Below the pieces are notes generated by a model. It did no database searches and was not told the DNA's origin. It saw nothing but the letters and a program-made list of their open reading frames with translations. DNA of 64,000 nt from Takifugu bimaculatus (lineage: Eukaryota; Chordata; Actinopteri; Tetraodontiformes; Tetraodontidae), in contig CP034993.1 in NCBI GenBank assembly GCA_004026145.2, forward strand, positions 4,480,094 through 4,544,093, given 5' to 3'. How positions within the stretch are numbered: position 1 is the stretch's first letter; every line of letters starts with the position of its first letter. Shown in pieces: positions 12,901 to 26,819 of this stretch. The position numbers and the translations under genes were made by a program.

Positions 12901-15900
12901 CAGGATGCTAATGAGCCGCTACGCTAAGGGGCGCACACTGCAGCCTTTTAGCCCCGACGCCGCTGGGCCTTTCTCCCTGCCAGTCAAGAGTCATTTCCCA
13001 TGAAGGCTTCAGGGTAAAGCTGCACCTTCACCAGCGTGCACGCCGGAGCCGTAATCTGTCTGCTGTGATCAGCCGGACCTGTCCGGCCTTTCAACCCAGC
13101 TCTCGCCACGTCAGGAGCCCGTCGTCTAGATGGCCCTTTCAGGGAGGAAAGCTAAACACTTTAAAAGTGATTAATGTGATTGGCACCGTCTAAACTGTTT
13201 TTAGAGATCAGGTCACCACTTCGTCCCGTCTCTTTACGTCACTAAAAGCCAAAATATGTGTTTTCCTTTTTCCTGAAGCCATAGCTGTTGAGATCGGCCC
13301 TAAAGAGCACAACACGTCCATAGGTGAAGCTGGTCACCCAACCCGGCTCCGCTGGCTTAGGTTTCGCTTGTATTAAATGGAGCCCTGGTGAACAGAAGGA
13401 TGCCTGGATGGTGTTAGTGAATGAAGGAGATCAGGGATGAGTAGAGTCCAGATGAGGCTGGAGGCTCATTAGAAGAATAGTGTCACTCTCTCCTCAGCCG
13501 TAACCCGACCTGTTGTCGGCGGGCTTCACTAAAGATCAGGGGACAATGGACAGAGGGGACGCACCTCATTAGCTTAGCATGGTTAACTTAAAACAGAAGA
13601 TGGGGTGATACACGGTTATATAGGTTGAGACCATTGAACAGTTTATTCATATCAAATTACACATATATCTGCGTGTGTTTCTGTGTTATTTTAACAAGTA
13701 AAAATATTTTTAGTTCACAGATCAGGTTAATCCCGGAGAGAAAAGATTGCTTTAAATTGCAGCAATAAAAAAGGTCTTGGGTTCAAATCCTAACCTGGGT
13801 TCTCTGGCCTCGTGTGAATTTAATTGGGATTTCATTTATAAGGTCCGCGAGCAGTGTTGGCTGGTAACACGCTGCTCTACAGGGTTGGGTTAAGTGCAGG
13901 GGTCAAAGGTCACCATCCAATCACCTGTATCAAAAAGGGTCTATTAGATACTGTTTATCTTATGTGGTGTTTTTCTGAAGGACTAAGAGCCCGTAGAGAC
14001 GCATCAGTCTATCGATTTGCAGGTTAAGCCGACAGCGTCCTCGACCGAGCAGCCATGTTTTCTAAGAAACGGACATCGGAGAGGCTCCGTGAATCATTCA
14101 TGTGTTAACAAATCTGTGGTCCTCATTGGCTGAGTGGTCTGGACCAAATGGGTCGAGCCGGGGCTCGTGCGTGAGCCTGCTGTCACTTGTCAATCCGGCG
14201 CACGAGGCAGAGAAGGACACTTACCTGGTGCTCGGCATTACAGCCCATTAACCGCCGATGAAAGGCGCACTCCTGTTTCACCTGCCGTTCGGGGGCATGG
14301 GCGACGGCCCCGAGGCAGGTCTTTCAAGTGCACGTTGTTTTCAACAACGGTCCGCCGACTGGCCGCGTAATTCAAGAGCTTCGGAAAAAAATACTTGGGA
14401 TGATACCACCCAGGTTTCTGAGTATTTCTGAGATTTCCATAGCTGGTAAAGTATGGTTTGGTCTAGACGGCTCCAGCTGTGTGAGAGGAAAGAGTTGGAC
14501 ATCTGAGTCAGAGCCATATAGAGGATGAAGTCACATAAAGTCTCTAGAACTCCTCAAGGTCATCTTTAGGAACCCATAGAAACAAGGCTGCCTCCAGCTG
14601 ATGAAATAAGCTCCTGTTTCAGCATCCAGAGCCCACATTGGCACCAATTAATCTTATTGGAGACCCCAAATGCAGGACAGGTGTGGGGCAAAAGGGGACA
14701 TTTAACCTTAAAGTAATCATTGGATTCACAAGAATGATCATCAGAAGGATCATCAATCCTCATGTGTCTGTCGTCCCCATTCAAGTCGTTAAACTCTTCA
14801 ACTATAGAGAGATGTCTCCTGGGTCTCCAGAGTCTCCTGAATCTCCTGGGCCTCTAGAATCTCCTGGGTCTCTATTATCTCCTGAATCTCCTGGGCCTCT
14901 AGAATCTCCTGGGTATCTAGAATCTCCTGAATCTGCTGGGTCTGTAGAGTCTCCTGAATCTCCTGGGTCTCTAGAATCTCCTGAATCTGCTGGGTCTCTA
15001 GAATCTCCTGGGTCTCCAGAGTCTCCTGAATCTCCTGGGTCTCTAGAATCTCCTGGGTCTGTAGAGTCTCCTGAATCTCCTGGGTCTCTAGAATCTCCTG
15101 GGTCTCCAGAGTCTCCTGGGTCTCCTTCCTCGTCTGCATTTAGGGTCATCCTCAACAGTGGGCAGTTTGATCTGGTCGGTCCTCCAAACCAAAGTTGTTC
15201 TGGATGTGAAAGGTCAGATTAAGGGTTGGAGATTCACGTGCACGGCTCTGGTGGGAGCCACTGAGGGGTCTGTTACTAACCACACTGTCTATGATCAGGA
15301 CACGGGTCGGCTTTTTTGGAGTTCTTGTGATTTGTGGGTGAGAAAAGAGGTTTGTGTGGATGTTCGATGTTTCTCCACATCGATGGAGCATTTATGAATC
15401 TCTTTTCTGTTGCCCACAGTTTGAGGGCTGCAACAAAGCCTTTTCACGCCTGGAGAACCTAAAGATCCACCTGAGGAGCCACACGGGGGAGAAGCCGTAC
15501 CTGTGCCAGCACCCTGGCTGCCAGAAAGCCTTCAGCAACTCCAGCGACCGCGCCAAGCATCAGCGCACTCACCTGGACACGGTCAGACACCACGACTCCG
15601 CCCTGTCTCGCCGTCCAAACGAATCCATTCATCTTTCACAAATTAACAGCATTTGCCGTTAAATGACTAGCGACAAACGTGCGTGTATTACGCGAGCGTG
15701 GCCAACATCCGCCACTCACTTTTACGGCATCATTTAAAAGCGCGCCGGCATCCAAGTTTAGCCCCGCGCCTCGGCCGTATGTCACCTGCTGTCACTCGGC
15801 GGAATTCTCGCCGTTTGCACGCTTGGCTGTGACAGATCATTAAATGATCAGTTCCATTAGGCAGAGTCACAGTTTGGGCCACAACAGACCCGGAGCGGCG

Positions 15901-18900
15901 CTCCGAACCGAGACAGAGCTTCTCCTGTTGGTCCGGCGCGTGGAAAGAAAAAGAAAGAAAGTTTGAGTCAGCCAGCGCCGCCGCTCGTCATGTCTGAGCA
16001 ACCCCACCAGCACGCACACACCTCACTTTATCACCGTCTGCGTGCCAACACGGCTCAACAGTCTTCCTGCACAAACTATTAGGTGCGTTTGGGTTCTCTC
16101 TTCCAGGACGGCGACAACTTTTTGAAAATCTCTCTTGCAAAGATTTTCAAAAAAAAAATTCCTGCAGATTTGCCTGTTTGGAGTTTTTGTGATTTAGAGC
16201 CCCTTCATGGTCATCTTTCTCTATAAGATGTTCACCTATCTTTTTCTCCTCTTATCGTAACAGAAGCCTTAAATGTGTTGAACTGTGGCCCAGAGACATT
16301 TTTGATATGATGTCATACTGCGTTCTGACCAACCGCTCGTGCTTTTTCAGTGCAGCGTGATTATAAATGAATCTTTATCCTTAAATGACGTTCTGCGTGC
16401 GTTAGTCCGTCCGCTCAGGGTTTTCTCCCACCTCCCGCTCTTTCCACAGCCGGTGAAACGATACAGCTGATCTGGGCCGTCATGGTTACGGCTGCACGTT
16501 AACGCGCCAAGAACACTTCGCAGGAGAATCGTTTTTAGGCTTTAGTGATATTTGTGTTGCACAGAAGTTAAAGGTTTCTTGTTTTTTTCTTAAATGGTGG
16601 CGAGGAGCTGTGTTTGGACGCGTCGCTCAGCAAAACAAACATGGCGGAGATGAGCGGCTCAGGAAGCTGCCTGCAATAATAGTGGCTTGTTTACGGAGAA
16701 AGTCGAGGTCGAGGCGCGTCTCCGCTTACAGTTAATGGACAAGTTTCCTTTTTTTTCAGAATGAAAGACAAAATTGCTCTGAAATGAAATTCCCCAGATC
16801 GTTGCAGATATTTTACATTGAATTAGTTAAAAAAATATCTGGTAAATAATTAATTTTATACATATTAAGCCTGTGGAGTGGCGGCATGTGTTTGATAGTA
16901 ACAGCACTGATGAGAGCGGGTTTAAATATCTGAAATAATATATATAATGGTACAATAGAGAACTGGATAATGACTCTTGTTTTTCTCTTTCATGCTTTCT
17001 CTTCCTCTTACTTCTGACTCTGTCATTCTCAGCCCAAAGGTAGGACCTTAACTTTTGCCTTTGCACTCTCACCGTTCGCGCGTCCCTGTCCAGTTAAGTG
17101 GGGGTCTTCTGAGTTCTGCCCCTTAAAGAATGCCAAACATGTCCTCTCCTCCCACAGAAGCCGTACGCCTGTCAGATCCCCGGCTGCACCAAGCGCTACA
17201 CGGACCCCAGCTCGCTCCGCAAACACGTCAAGATCCACTCGGCCAAGGAGCAACAGGTGCGCAGGAAGGTAGGAGCCCTCCCACAACAGAGAGCCTCTCT
17301 AGGAGAGTCAAACAGGCATCTTTTGCTTTTATAGCTACATTGTGGAGGTATTCGTACTTTAATGATTCGGGGAAAACTGCAGCAATGTATATTTAATTAT
17401 TGATTATACTATTTTAAACCTTTTAGATATTATACATGCTCCTTCACTAATAGAATGCTAATTTATATGATTTTTGCTTGATTGTCTGTATGTCTATTAA
17501 AATTTCTAGAAATCCCTTTAATGTAGTTATTTCAAGGGATTTTTTTTACTCTCTATGCATTTAATTTGGGTGATTTATTAATTGAATTAATTGATTTAAT
17601 TGATGTATTTATTTTACAGGACTGGTGAACAAAAATGTAACCTACACTGTGTCTGTTCATCTCACTGCAGAATTAAACTAGCAACCTTCACCTGGTGCGA
17701 ATGTCTATGAAATGCCCCAGAGGGGCATTGTTGGCCAGTTTGCCCCATCTGCCCGTGGATGGCGCTCAGGCTTCCTGGCTGTTCTCGGTGGAGCTCAGCT
17801 TCCAACATGAATATGAAAGTCAAATATGATCTATCAGCACAAATTTCAAACAGATCGTGTGTAACCTCTGCAGCTCTGATGTGCATTATCCCCACATTCA
17901 TGTGGTTTGTTTAATTGAGTTGGGGGGCCTGGGTGGTGAAGGCCTCTCTTTGAGAGGCTTTTTTTGCCTCCACAATAGATCGGGTTTGACCGCATCATCG
18001 TGTTTATGCTCAAAAGGCCGCTCTTTCCCCGAGTGGAACCAAGAGAGAATGGACTCATTGTTGTGGAGGGGGCTGGATAGTAACAGGCTGGATGATGTGT
18101 TCCTTCGCTTCTTGTCGTAAAGGGAAACACATGTGTGCTCGTAGCGTTGTTAATAAGTTGCTCTGTGGAATACACCAGTGGCCAGATGTTATGGACAAAC
18201 GTCAAACAAATGCTCTTACTCCCCTCTTGGATCAGCTCAGAAGAAAAGAAATAACCGAACAAGAGAGTGTTTGGAGTGTCACGGTGGGGGGAAAATATAT
18301 GTCGATATCTGAATCTTTTGGAGGCGTTTGGGAACACGTGCACGCACACGTACACTGCGGCCCGCCAGCACAGATGCTTCCACCCGCGGAGGGTCGATAA
18401 GCAGAACCACATCCGCGACCGCGTCCGAAAGGACAGGCGGAGCCGTTATCTGTGCAGCTGCCGCCCCGCGGCGCCCGCCAACCGCGTTAGAACGAGGAGG
18501 AGGAGGAGGAGGCTGCGGTGGTGAGGATGAAGGACGTCTCCGCTGACACACTATTGAAATGTGGGATCTCTTTTTTGTGCGGGATAACAAAGGGATGGAT
18601 CTGAGGCTGGATGGAGAATCAGGCGGGGATGATTTAGAAGCGGGGGGAAAATCTGCTCTGTCGTCCGACCTTCGTTGATGGATGGGATTTGTACCCGTGA
18701 CTCATGCGTGTTCAAGCTTTTGTCTCTGCATTATAAACAGTTTTCTCCTATTATTACTAGATTACTCAACAAAAAATAAACATCATCTTGATTTACTGTT
18801 TCCAGCACATGTTGACGCTGCACAACACCGCTTCTTTTCTATGTTTGTTACAACACAATCAATTACTCCCCGTCCGTCTAACCTTGTTGCCAGGCAGCTG

Positions 18901-21900
18901 TTGAAAGTGGAAAACAATTTGCACAGCAACAATTAAGTCACTTTTTAATGCTAACAACTGACATTGAACTTCACAGACATGAAAAAAAGCTATAAAGTCA
19001 CATAATATATTATCAATAATTGATCTTAAACTGTGTAGAGTTCAGATTATGTCAGTTTGGCATGGCTGCATATATGTTTATCTTAGCTAAGGAACCTGTC
19101 AAACATCGTGGTCCACTCATGTGTTTTATTTGTAGTGGAGAACAATGAGGGACTGTGGCGCAGAGGAACGAGCTACAATCAGGCTTTTATGAATGAATAA
19201 TAGATCCGCTGCAGCAGATCATGTGCGCCGCTATTGTTTGTCCGTAAACACGCCATCTGATTCCAGAGTGGAAGCAGATGTTGGCGCCGGTGTTCCACCC
19301 CGCTCCTCTGAACGATCAGCTGGAGTTCTGTTGCCATGGGTGATCTCTGAAGACGTCTCTACTCCGGAGTAAAGGACTGATGTCACGCACATGAAGGGGT
19401 GTGACAGAGGTCAGCTGTTCATACTGACCCCCAGATTTCCCCTGATAGACATGAGTGTAGCCTGGACAGAGGCTGGGTGACATTTGCTGGGTTTGCTGGC
19501 TCGGTGAGAGGATCCTGATGATGCGTGTTTTCAAAAGCTAGAGTGGTTCCAGACTGTTAATGTGTTTATTTTTGTTGCAAAATCAGCACATTTAAACAAT
19601 TTTGTTGGGCTTGAGGGTTCTCCCTCTAGTGGTCAAGCAGGGAACTGTATGTTTTGGGGGCTTTCTGATTGCTCTGTCCAGCGCCTCTGTGCATTGTGGG
19701 TGATCGACTCTCCAGCTGAGATGTGTTTTTCAGTCGCCACATTACTGTTGGCAGAAAGAGAAGTGATCTGGAACTGGCGCTGAGTTGGTACAGCGATGTC
19801 CAAGGGCAACACACATTACTCAGGCAGAGCATGATCTTCCCTCTGGTTCCCCGTGACTGTTTCGCATTAACAATACAATTGCATTATTGCAAAAAGAGAA
19901 AATAAAACACTCCACATAGGGTCCAAGCTACGAGCTCGCAGAACCGAAGCTTTGTTTTCTCCTGAAGTTGCACAATCCTCGCAGACCATGTGGAGCTCGC
20001 TTAGAAGGAGCAAACGTTTCTCGTACAAACCTCCTGTGTGTTTGTGGTCGGCAGCTCCGCCCGTGTCCTCACTTGGAGCCAGATGTCCTGAGCGACTGCC
20101 TGTCCATTCAGCACCTCCAGGGCTCTGCCTCCTCCGAACACCTCTACAACGGCAAAGATGGCCGCTCCCCCGGACTGGGCCAGGACATCTTCACAGGTGC
20201 GCTGTTGCTCTGCCACCCAACACCCTGATAACGTTAGCTCGTCCTCCTCTGAAGGCACTGAGTAATCTGACACGACCCGCCTCTCCGGACGTTCTCTTAC
20301 TGTACGTTCCATATGTTTAATTTCAATTCCTAATGGAGAACAGTCCCGCACAACTCAACACAACACGAGTGATCAATCCCACTTCAAATTTACTGCATTT
20401 GCGCTAAAACAGAGGACAGTATATTTGCAACTGTCTCAGAGGAACACTGATTTCTGAAGCTTTAAATCACATTGAGCGGGTTTGCTATGAATTTCAAGAC
20501 ATTTTTCTCCTGATTGTTGTGATATCAAACCCATATTGAGTTTCTTGTTCGTCCATATGTTCCGTTTTATCAGCGTGAAACAGGTCGGCTCGGCTCTATC
20601 TCGCGCCGGTGCTGCCAGCATATGTGGCCACGGTATTTTTGTTCCAAGCTGAAAAGCAGCTCAGCAAGTGAGGTCAGACGGCGAGAAATCCAAACACCTG
20701 GCAAAGCCATCACAGATCCATCTGCGGAGCCTCGCCACCTTGTCAACATTTATGTAGATGTATTATGGCCATTTTGTGCTGCTGGGCAGTAAACGTCATT
20801 CGTTGAGGCCGTTGCTGAAATATAAATGACGTCCATTACCGTAGCCATGACTAAACATATATGTAGTGAGTAAATATTAAAAGAAAAGAAAATAACACAA
20901 TAATGACCTCTCCTGACTGATACGCTTAGCGACCTCATTGGTTCCAGGAGTTGCGCCACATCTTCTTAGGCGCTACAGCTAAAAATGGGCTTGTTTTTTG
21001 TCTGTACGCGTCCGGGCTCCCCGTCGCTCTCTGTTATTGTTGCTCCAATGCCAGCGCACCGCTACACCTTTGAATGCTCAACCGGGCCGCAGAGTTTTGG
21101 CTTTTTCCCCTCGACCTCCCTCTGTTTCCGCATGGATGTTCCTCACCCTTTTGTTTAAAGTGTTCTGAAGCCTGGAGGAGCTCTATTATGAGCCAGAGCG
21201 TCCCGGGGTCGCAGTGTTGTTCCAGGCCTGCAAAACTGTTGCTGGTTGGCATGAGGGATCCCTATTTGCATGACTCCTACTTTGCTGCATTGCCAGTAGG
21301 ATGCGGGGAAGAGGTGGGTCGAAGCAGGCAGCCATCCCATCATTAACACTTGTGGAGCAGAAAATGAGTCATGCTTCCAGTCAGAGCTCGCAGGTTATTG
21401 GTCTGCTCTTATTCCCATGACTGAGAGAAGCCCCTCTGTGTTAAATGGAGCATAATTAGGGTGTTCTCCAGTTAACCAGAGGAAGAAGTCATCATTGTTT
21501 TAGTGGTTTACATGCTTCTGCTCTCACACGCAGCTTTCTTCCTGAACTCAGTCCACATAAATCCCCAATAAAACTGAGAAAGTGTCTCCAGATCTCCACC
21601 ACCTTCTCCCTTTCCTCCCTCAACCACCATCCTGACAGAGAAACGGAGGCACTCAGCGCCATTATTTGTCAACTGTTTGGCGCTGGACAGGGAGCAGATG
21701 TTGGAGCCAGAGGGGTAGAGGTAGGGTGGGTCAGCTTTTAGGGGTGTGATTGATGAGTTGAATGAAGCTTGTAACCATTTTGGAGTGCTGGCAGGTCAGC
21801 CTTTGGTCTCTGATGGGCCAGGAGCTACATCACTGGTTCAGTCAGGAAGCCATGTTGATTTTAGATGAGATTAAAAACATTAAAGGGAAATATGTATGCA

Positions 21901-24900
21901 ACTTTTGGTATTTAAAGCTGTTGTTTGGATCATTATTTTATATATTTCTTTCAGCTGGCATCTGAGCCTGGAAGAGGACAGGAGCATGAATGGGATCTTA
22001 GCTGATATTAGGAGCTCAGAAGTGAACATCTCCTCCATATTAGCTGTCATACTTTGATGTTCCAAATCTTGTTCTCATTCAGGAAGGTTGAGCTATTGCA
22101 GCCAAATCTGCCTGCATCTCTGTCCTAACTCAAACATAAAATAAGACGCTTTAACTTTAAAATATTACTCTCTGTAATATCGCACTTCTCCTCTGATCTC
22201 AGTAGTTCGTATTTGATTCTAGAATTTCAGATTCCAGAATTGTTTCGGAGGATTCGCAACCGTTGGGAGGTCGGTGACTGTGAGGTGTTTTGACTTGTAA
22301 CTTTATAAATAGCTAAAGCAGAGTTGTGTCAGACACAAGGAAAGTGTATAAATGGGGTGAAGGTGTCCAACTGTCTTACTTTCAGTGCTCTGGTGTAAAG
22401 TGAGCCGCAGGCCGCACAGCTGTACGTAGAAAGACTGACGCAGGACCAGTTTAGGCATTTTTCTGCAACTAAAATTCATCCATTTCTTCGTTTGGAATGT
22501 GTGTGACCGTGTCCAGGAATAACACACTCTTCATGGACATGGTGACTTTATTTTTCACATTTCACAGTCACTCACCTGAAAACTGGAAAGAACTGAACAC
22601 AGAAACGAAAATTAGATTCTAGTCTCCAACCATCTTAGTGATAAGAAGCTCTTTAATAGCAATGGTAGGCAGTTTATTTTTTAAAAATCAGTTGATTGTT
22701 TTGTTTATATAAAACCTTATACCACCAATGTAACATATGCAAAATCTTATTTTCGGCATGAGATGCATGAGAGATGCATCAGAGAAAATAATTGTGATCA
22801 GAATCAGTTGTTTCATGTAACTCCTGAAGAGGGCGCCCTGTCTTACACAGCCTCTCTAGTGCATGTGAGCTACTTTTGAAATGACCAAGTCAAAATGATT
22901 GACCCATTATTTTAAATATGTATTTATCTAGAAAACTATTGATATTCTTACAATTTATGTTGATGTATGTTGCAAAACCGCATATGTTGCGCAACACAAC
23001 ATAATTAACTATGCACATTTTTTGCCATTGTGATAAACAACTGGGACTTTCTCTTTCTTTTTCTCAGCTCATTTTCATTTTTCTCATTTTTTCTCATTTT
23101 TCCCCTCATTTTCTCATTTTTCTCAGCAGGTATTCGGCATCGTATTTTCCACGAACAATCCGTAAATGCCGCTGCACATTTCCCTTCTTTGATATTGCGA
23201 TGGTAGACTGGCAGATGAGGCAAACACACTTTGAAACAAAAGTCCTCCTCCCATTCTGTATGAAAGTGATAGGTTTTATTCTTCATACTTGGTCCAGCTC
23301 CACTCACTTCAATGCCCCTTCTTAAGTTTAAGAGAAAAAATCGCAGTAACAAACTGACTAGCTTGTTAGCTTTGCTGCACGTAGAGCCGTTGTTTGCACA
23401 TTCACAGTGACCCAAGTGTCAACAAAATGCAGATGTCAGGTGACTGGCTGCCCTGTAGATCAATCAAGTGACGGGACGGATGATAGGCTGACCTCTATGT
23501 TTTTATTGTCATGCGATCTCCCGGTAGATCACCATCGACGTATTGAGGTCGCCTGCTCTAGGGCGGAGCCTGTGTGTGATAAAACTACTGAATTTTCCCA
23601 TTTTTAACATGTTCCGTTTAAAGTTTCTCTTTTATAAAAAATAAAACTGACAGTAAATGACGTAGTATCATAAATGACATTGTCACTACATTTGGAGACT
23701 GATCTTCACTTGTGGCTCAGGGATGTACGCAGGCTCCGGCTCCACCCATCACACTGCCTCAGTGGAGCTCCTCTCCGCGACCTCCAGCTCCACCTCTGCC
23801 TCCGCCACTGACCTGCCGGCCCGACAGCACCGGCTGGACCGAGACCTCGGCAGCCCTCACCACCTGTCGCCGCTGGCTGCCATGGACGGAGCGAGAGACG
23901 GGTGAGTCCTGCACCAGACACAAGAGTGTTTAGTCTCGTGTCCCCGGGGGGGGAACTCTCAGAAGAAAAGAATTTCCATGTTGAAACTTTATGTGGAGTC
24001 AGCAAAAACAGTCAGAGGACAAAGACGAGGGAGAAAATGAGTCATTCTATCTCCAAGAAGAGGAGAAATCTAACCCTCAATTCATTAACGATTGAGAAGA
24101 GCACAAACTGGAGACTGTACCGTCTCCTGGAGGTCAACATGACACATCTATTTCTGGTTCCGTGTTCATAAGGTCCCAGTCCTCCACAGGACGCAACGGC
24201 ATCGGAACGATGACTGAACCATTTGGCAGGACATGATTCGCGCTCTCACCAGGATAAACCGAGAGGCCGGATCATGTTTGTTTTATTCTCCAATGACCCG
24301 AATCAAAAATCTCTCTAAAAGTGGGTGTTGGACTGACACTTTGAGGCCCTCTGATCCCCATAAATGATTACACATCTGTCAGATAATTGCAGGAATAAAG
24401 ACAGCTGCAGACACTGCTGTAAAACAGCAATAAACCAGGGAAGTGTCTCTTGCTACATCTCTGGAAGAGAACAAAATGAGTTTCAATCTAGTTTGGTGTT
24501 GAGATCATCATAACCTGAGTCTGGTCCTGCTCAACGTTTCTTTCTGATAACAGGGAGTTTTTCCTGCCACCTTTGCATATTTTGGGGTCAAGCTGTGGGT
24601 TTCTGTAAACACATTGACCAAATCTTGATTCTATCAAACGCTATGTACTAAAGATAAAGTTGAGTCCATAAAAAAACACACGCCAGTGCAGTTGGAGCGT
24701 TTCTCAACCTCTGAGGAGTGGGGCCACTCATGAACAAAGAGTTATGGGAATATGTGAGTTATGTGAGTGTTTTCACTACACTGATGTCAACAAATAAGTG
24801 TAGAGGATGTTTGTCTCCAAAGTGTGCAAAAGTGGATACTAGAACATGTGAAAGAACGGAATGTTTGCGTGTGTGTTCTGATTCGTGCTGCGTTTTGAGG

Positions 24901-26774
24901 ACCAGCAGAAGAATTTCCCATGCAAAGTGAGGACATTTTGGGGACGTAGATATTTTGGACGTTGCGTCTGTTCCTCACACCTCGAAAGGTCTTTGAAGGT
25001 TCAGGTTTGAGTTAGGGTAGGTTTGGGTCATCTGTGAAAGTCCTTACAACGATAGTAGCACCAGAATGTGTGTGTGTGAGGGAGAGGCACAGCGTGTTTC
25101 CTATTAGTGTAGATAATTTCCCCACAGAGTGAGCGGCTCCGAGCTGCAGAGGCCGGGTGTCATCGGGAGTCACAGTGTGTACTGTATTAAACAAAGCTCA
25201 ACACCAGGGAGACCGAGAGGGAAAACAGCATTTTTACAAGCACAATAACATTGAGCAAGAGTGGAATCGAGCGTCATTAAACATGTGTTTGGAAAGAGAA
25301 AGGTTGCGTTACATAAACATCCTTCCCTCCCCACTTTGGGTTCTGCTCCTCAGGTGTGTATATTGACTTTTAGGTGAGACTGAGCAGCGGCGGCCTGCGG
25401 CAGGACGCGCTCTGATGGCATTTGTGTGTCGCCTGTGTGTGGGAACGTGTGTGAGGGAGAGGAGTTTACACAGAGTCATCCAGGAAACACACATGGCTGC
25501 ATGTGAGCGGGACTTGAGGCACTGCAGGCGAGCGGCGGCGCGGGGGAACGGCGCGGGCTGAGCCGCCTGCACGTAAACACATGGGTGCCACTCAGGGCTG
25601 TCAGGCCGGCCTGGGAGCATCTGGAAGGTGTTGTTGGTTCAGGCTTTGAGAGCAGGGGAGGAATCACCTTCTGGTCTTTGTTCATCTCACTCTCAGCAGC
25701 CTGCGCCATTACCGACATTAGCGGAGGAATGGAAAGTCAAAAAGACCTGGGTAGGGGTTGCAGTAACCGCGGTTACCGAGGCGGAGCGGCTCTTTAGGCT
25801 CCCTGATGAGGAACATCTGAGCGCTGTGTGAGGTTTGACACGTGTGTTCGCTGGTTTTTCTGTGTAATCCGCCGTGTTTACCTGCAGCACATGTGTGTTC
25901 CCGTGCGACAACCGTGAAGTTATTTATTTTGGAATTATTTCCAAAGTGCTCTCAAACAGACTTAAAACAGGCAGAGAAATGTGGCGTCACTAAGTGCATT
26001 TCATCATCACTACCAGCAAGCGTTTCTACTGCCTGAAACCTCTACTTCTTCTATTCTATTAAAATCTTGGATTTGCACCTCTACATTTATAAAGTTACTC
26101 ATAAGTTGTTTAGGAAATTGCATCTTCAAAATAACACTTTTTCTTTATAGGCGTTATGGTTATTATTTAGACTGAATTTAATTTTCTTTGTTGTTTTTAA
26201 ATGTTTTAATTACAAAGTGAATCTTTGCTTCACCACGTGGCCTGTAAATTGATAACATCTATATATGATATTTGTTTTGATAAATTACCACCTCAACAAT
26301 ATGTTTGCACGATTAAAATTAACAGTCGTGCTGATGACATTTAGCGTTATTATTAGCATTTTTAGCGCCATGTTTCCGTAACAGGACTTATGACGGTTGG
26401 GGCCGGGGGTCCAAAAGTGAGTTGTGGCCGGGAGCTCGGGTCCTCGGGCCTGTCGTGAAACGTCGGCTCACATTTGCCTGAAGATGGAGCGTTTGATTTA
26501 CGCGTTTAAAGCCCTGTGTGTCCCAGCTTGCTGCCAAAGTCAATATCAACCAGTGCGTGTTTTTCCCCAAACGCTTTAGTGGGACATTAAACATTTTGAC
26601 AAAATTATCAAACTAACGTGCCTCTCGTGTGGCAGCCTCTGACCTCACTGCTAAATGTGTTTACACTGGCTCAAATGGCCCTTTTAGGCTCCTCTTACTC
26701 TCCAAATGTCCTGAACCTAATATTAAAATATGCCAGTTAAAAACGCTCTGAATGATCTGTGTGGCACAGGCACA

Positions 26775-26819
<45 letters not shown>

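Larger units (their letters stand above)
3718..14810 (+). other. Long glis1 intron, unique part
   Basis: This is most of the 11.7-kb intron between the finger 2/3 exon and the finger 3/4 exon. It holds CA/GT arrays near 5024-5192 and a short GT run near 8049-8061. At 13780-13800 there is a tRNA B-box-like GGTTCAAATCC that may come from an old SINE. I recognise no exon or RNA gene. The many 60-130-codon frames show no family signature. Confidence 0.6.

Noticed and set aside
13775..13800. tRNA-like B box (GGTTCAAATCC)
   Set aside because: No A box at the right distance and no cloverleaf that I could fold; at best an old SINE trace.
14811..15128. Regularly spaced repeats as a CRISPR array
   Set aside because: Contiguous 9-bp units without spacers in a vertebrate intron; a minisatellite.
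14638..15222. 194-codon plus frame rich in Ser-Pro-Glu-Gly, with minus frames over the same DNA
   Set aside because: Produced by the 9-bp tandem repeat; no splice context or family similarity, and both strands are open for the same reason.
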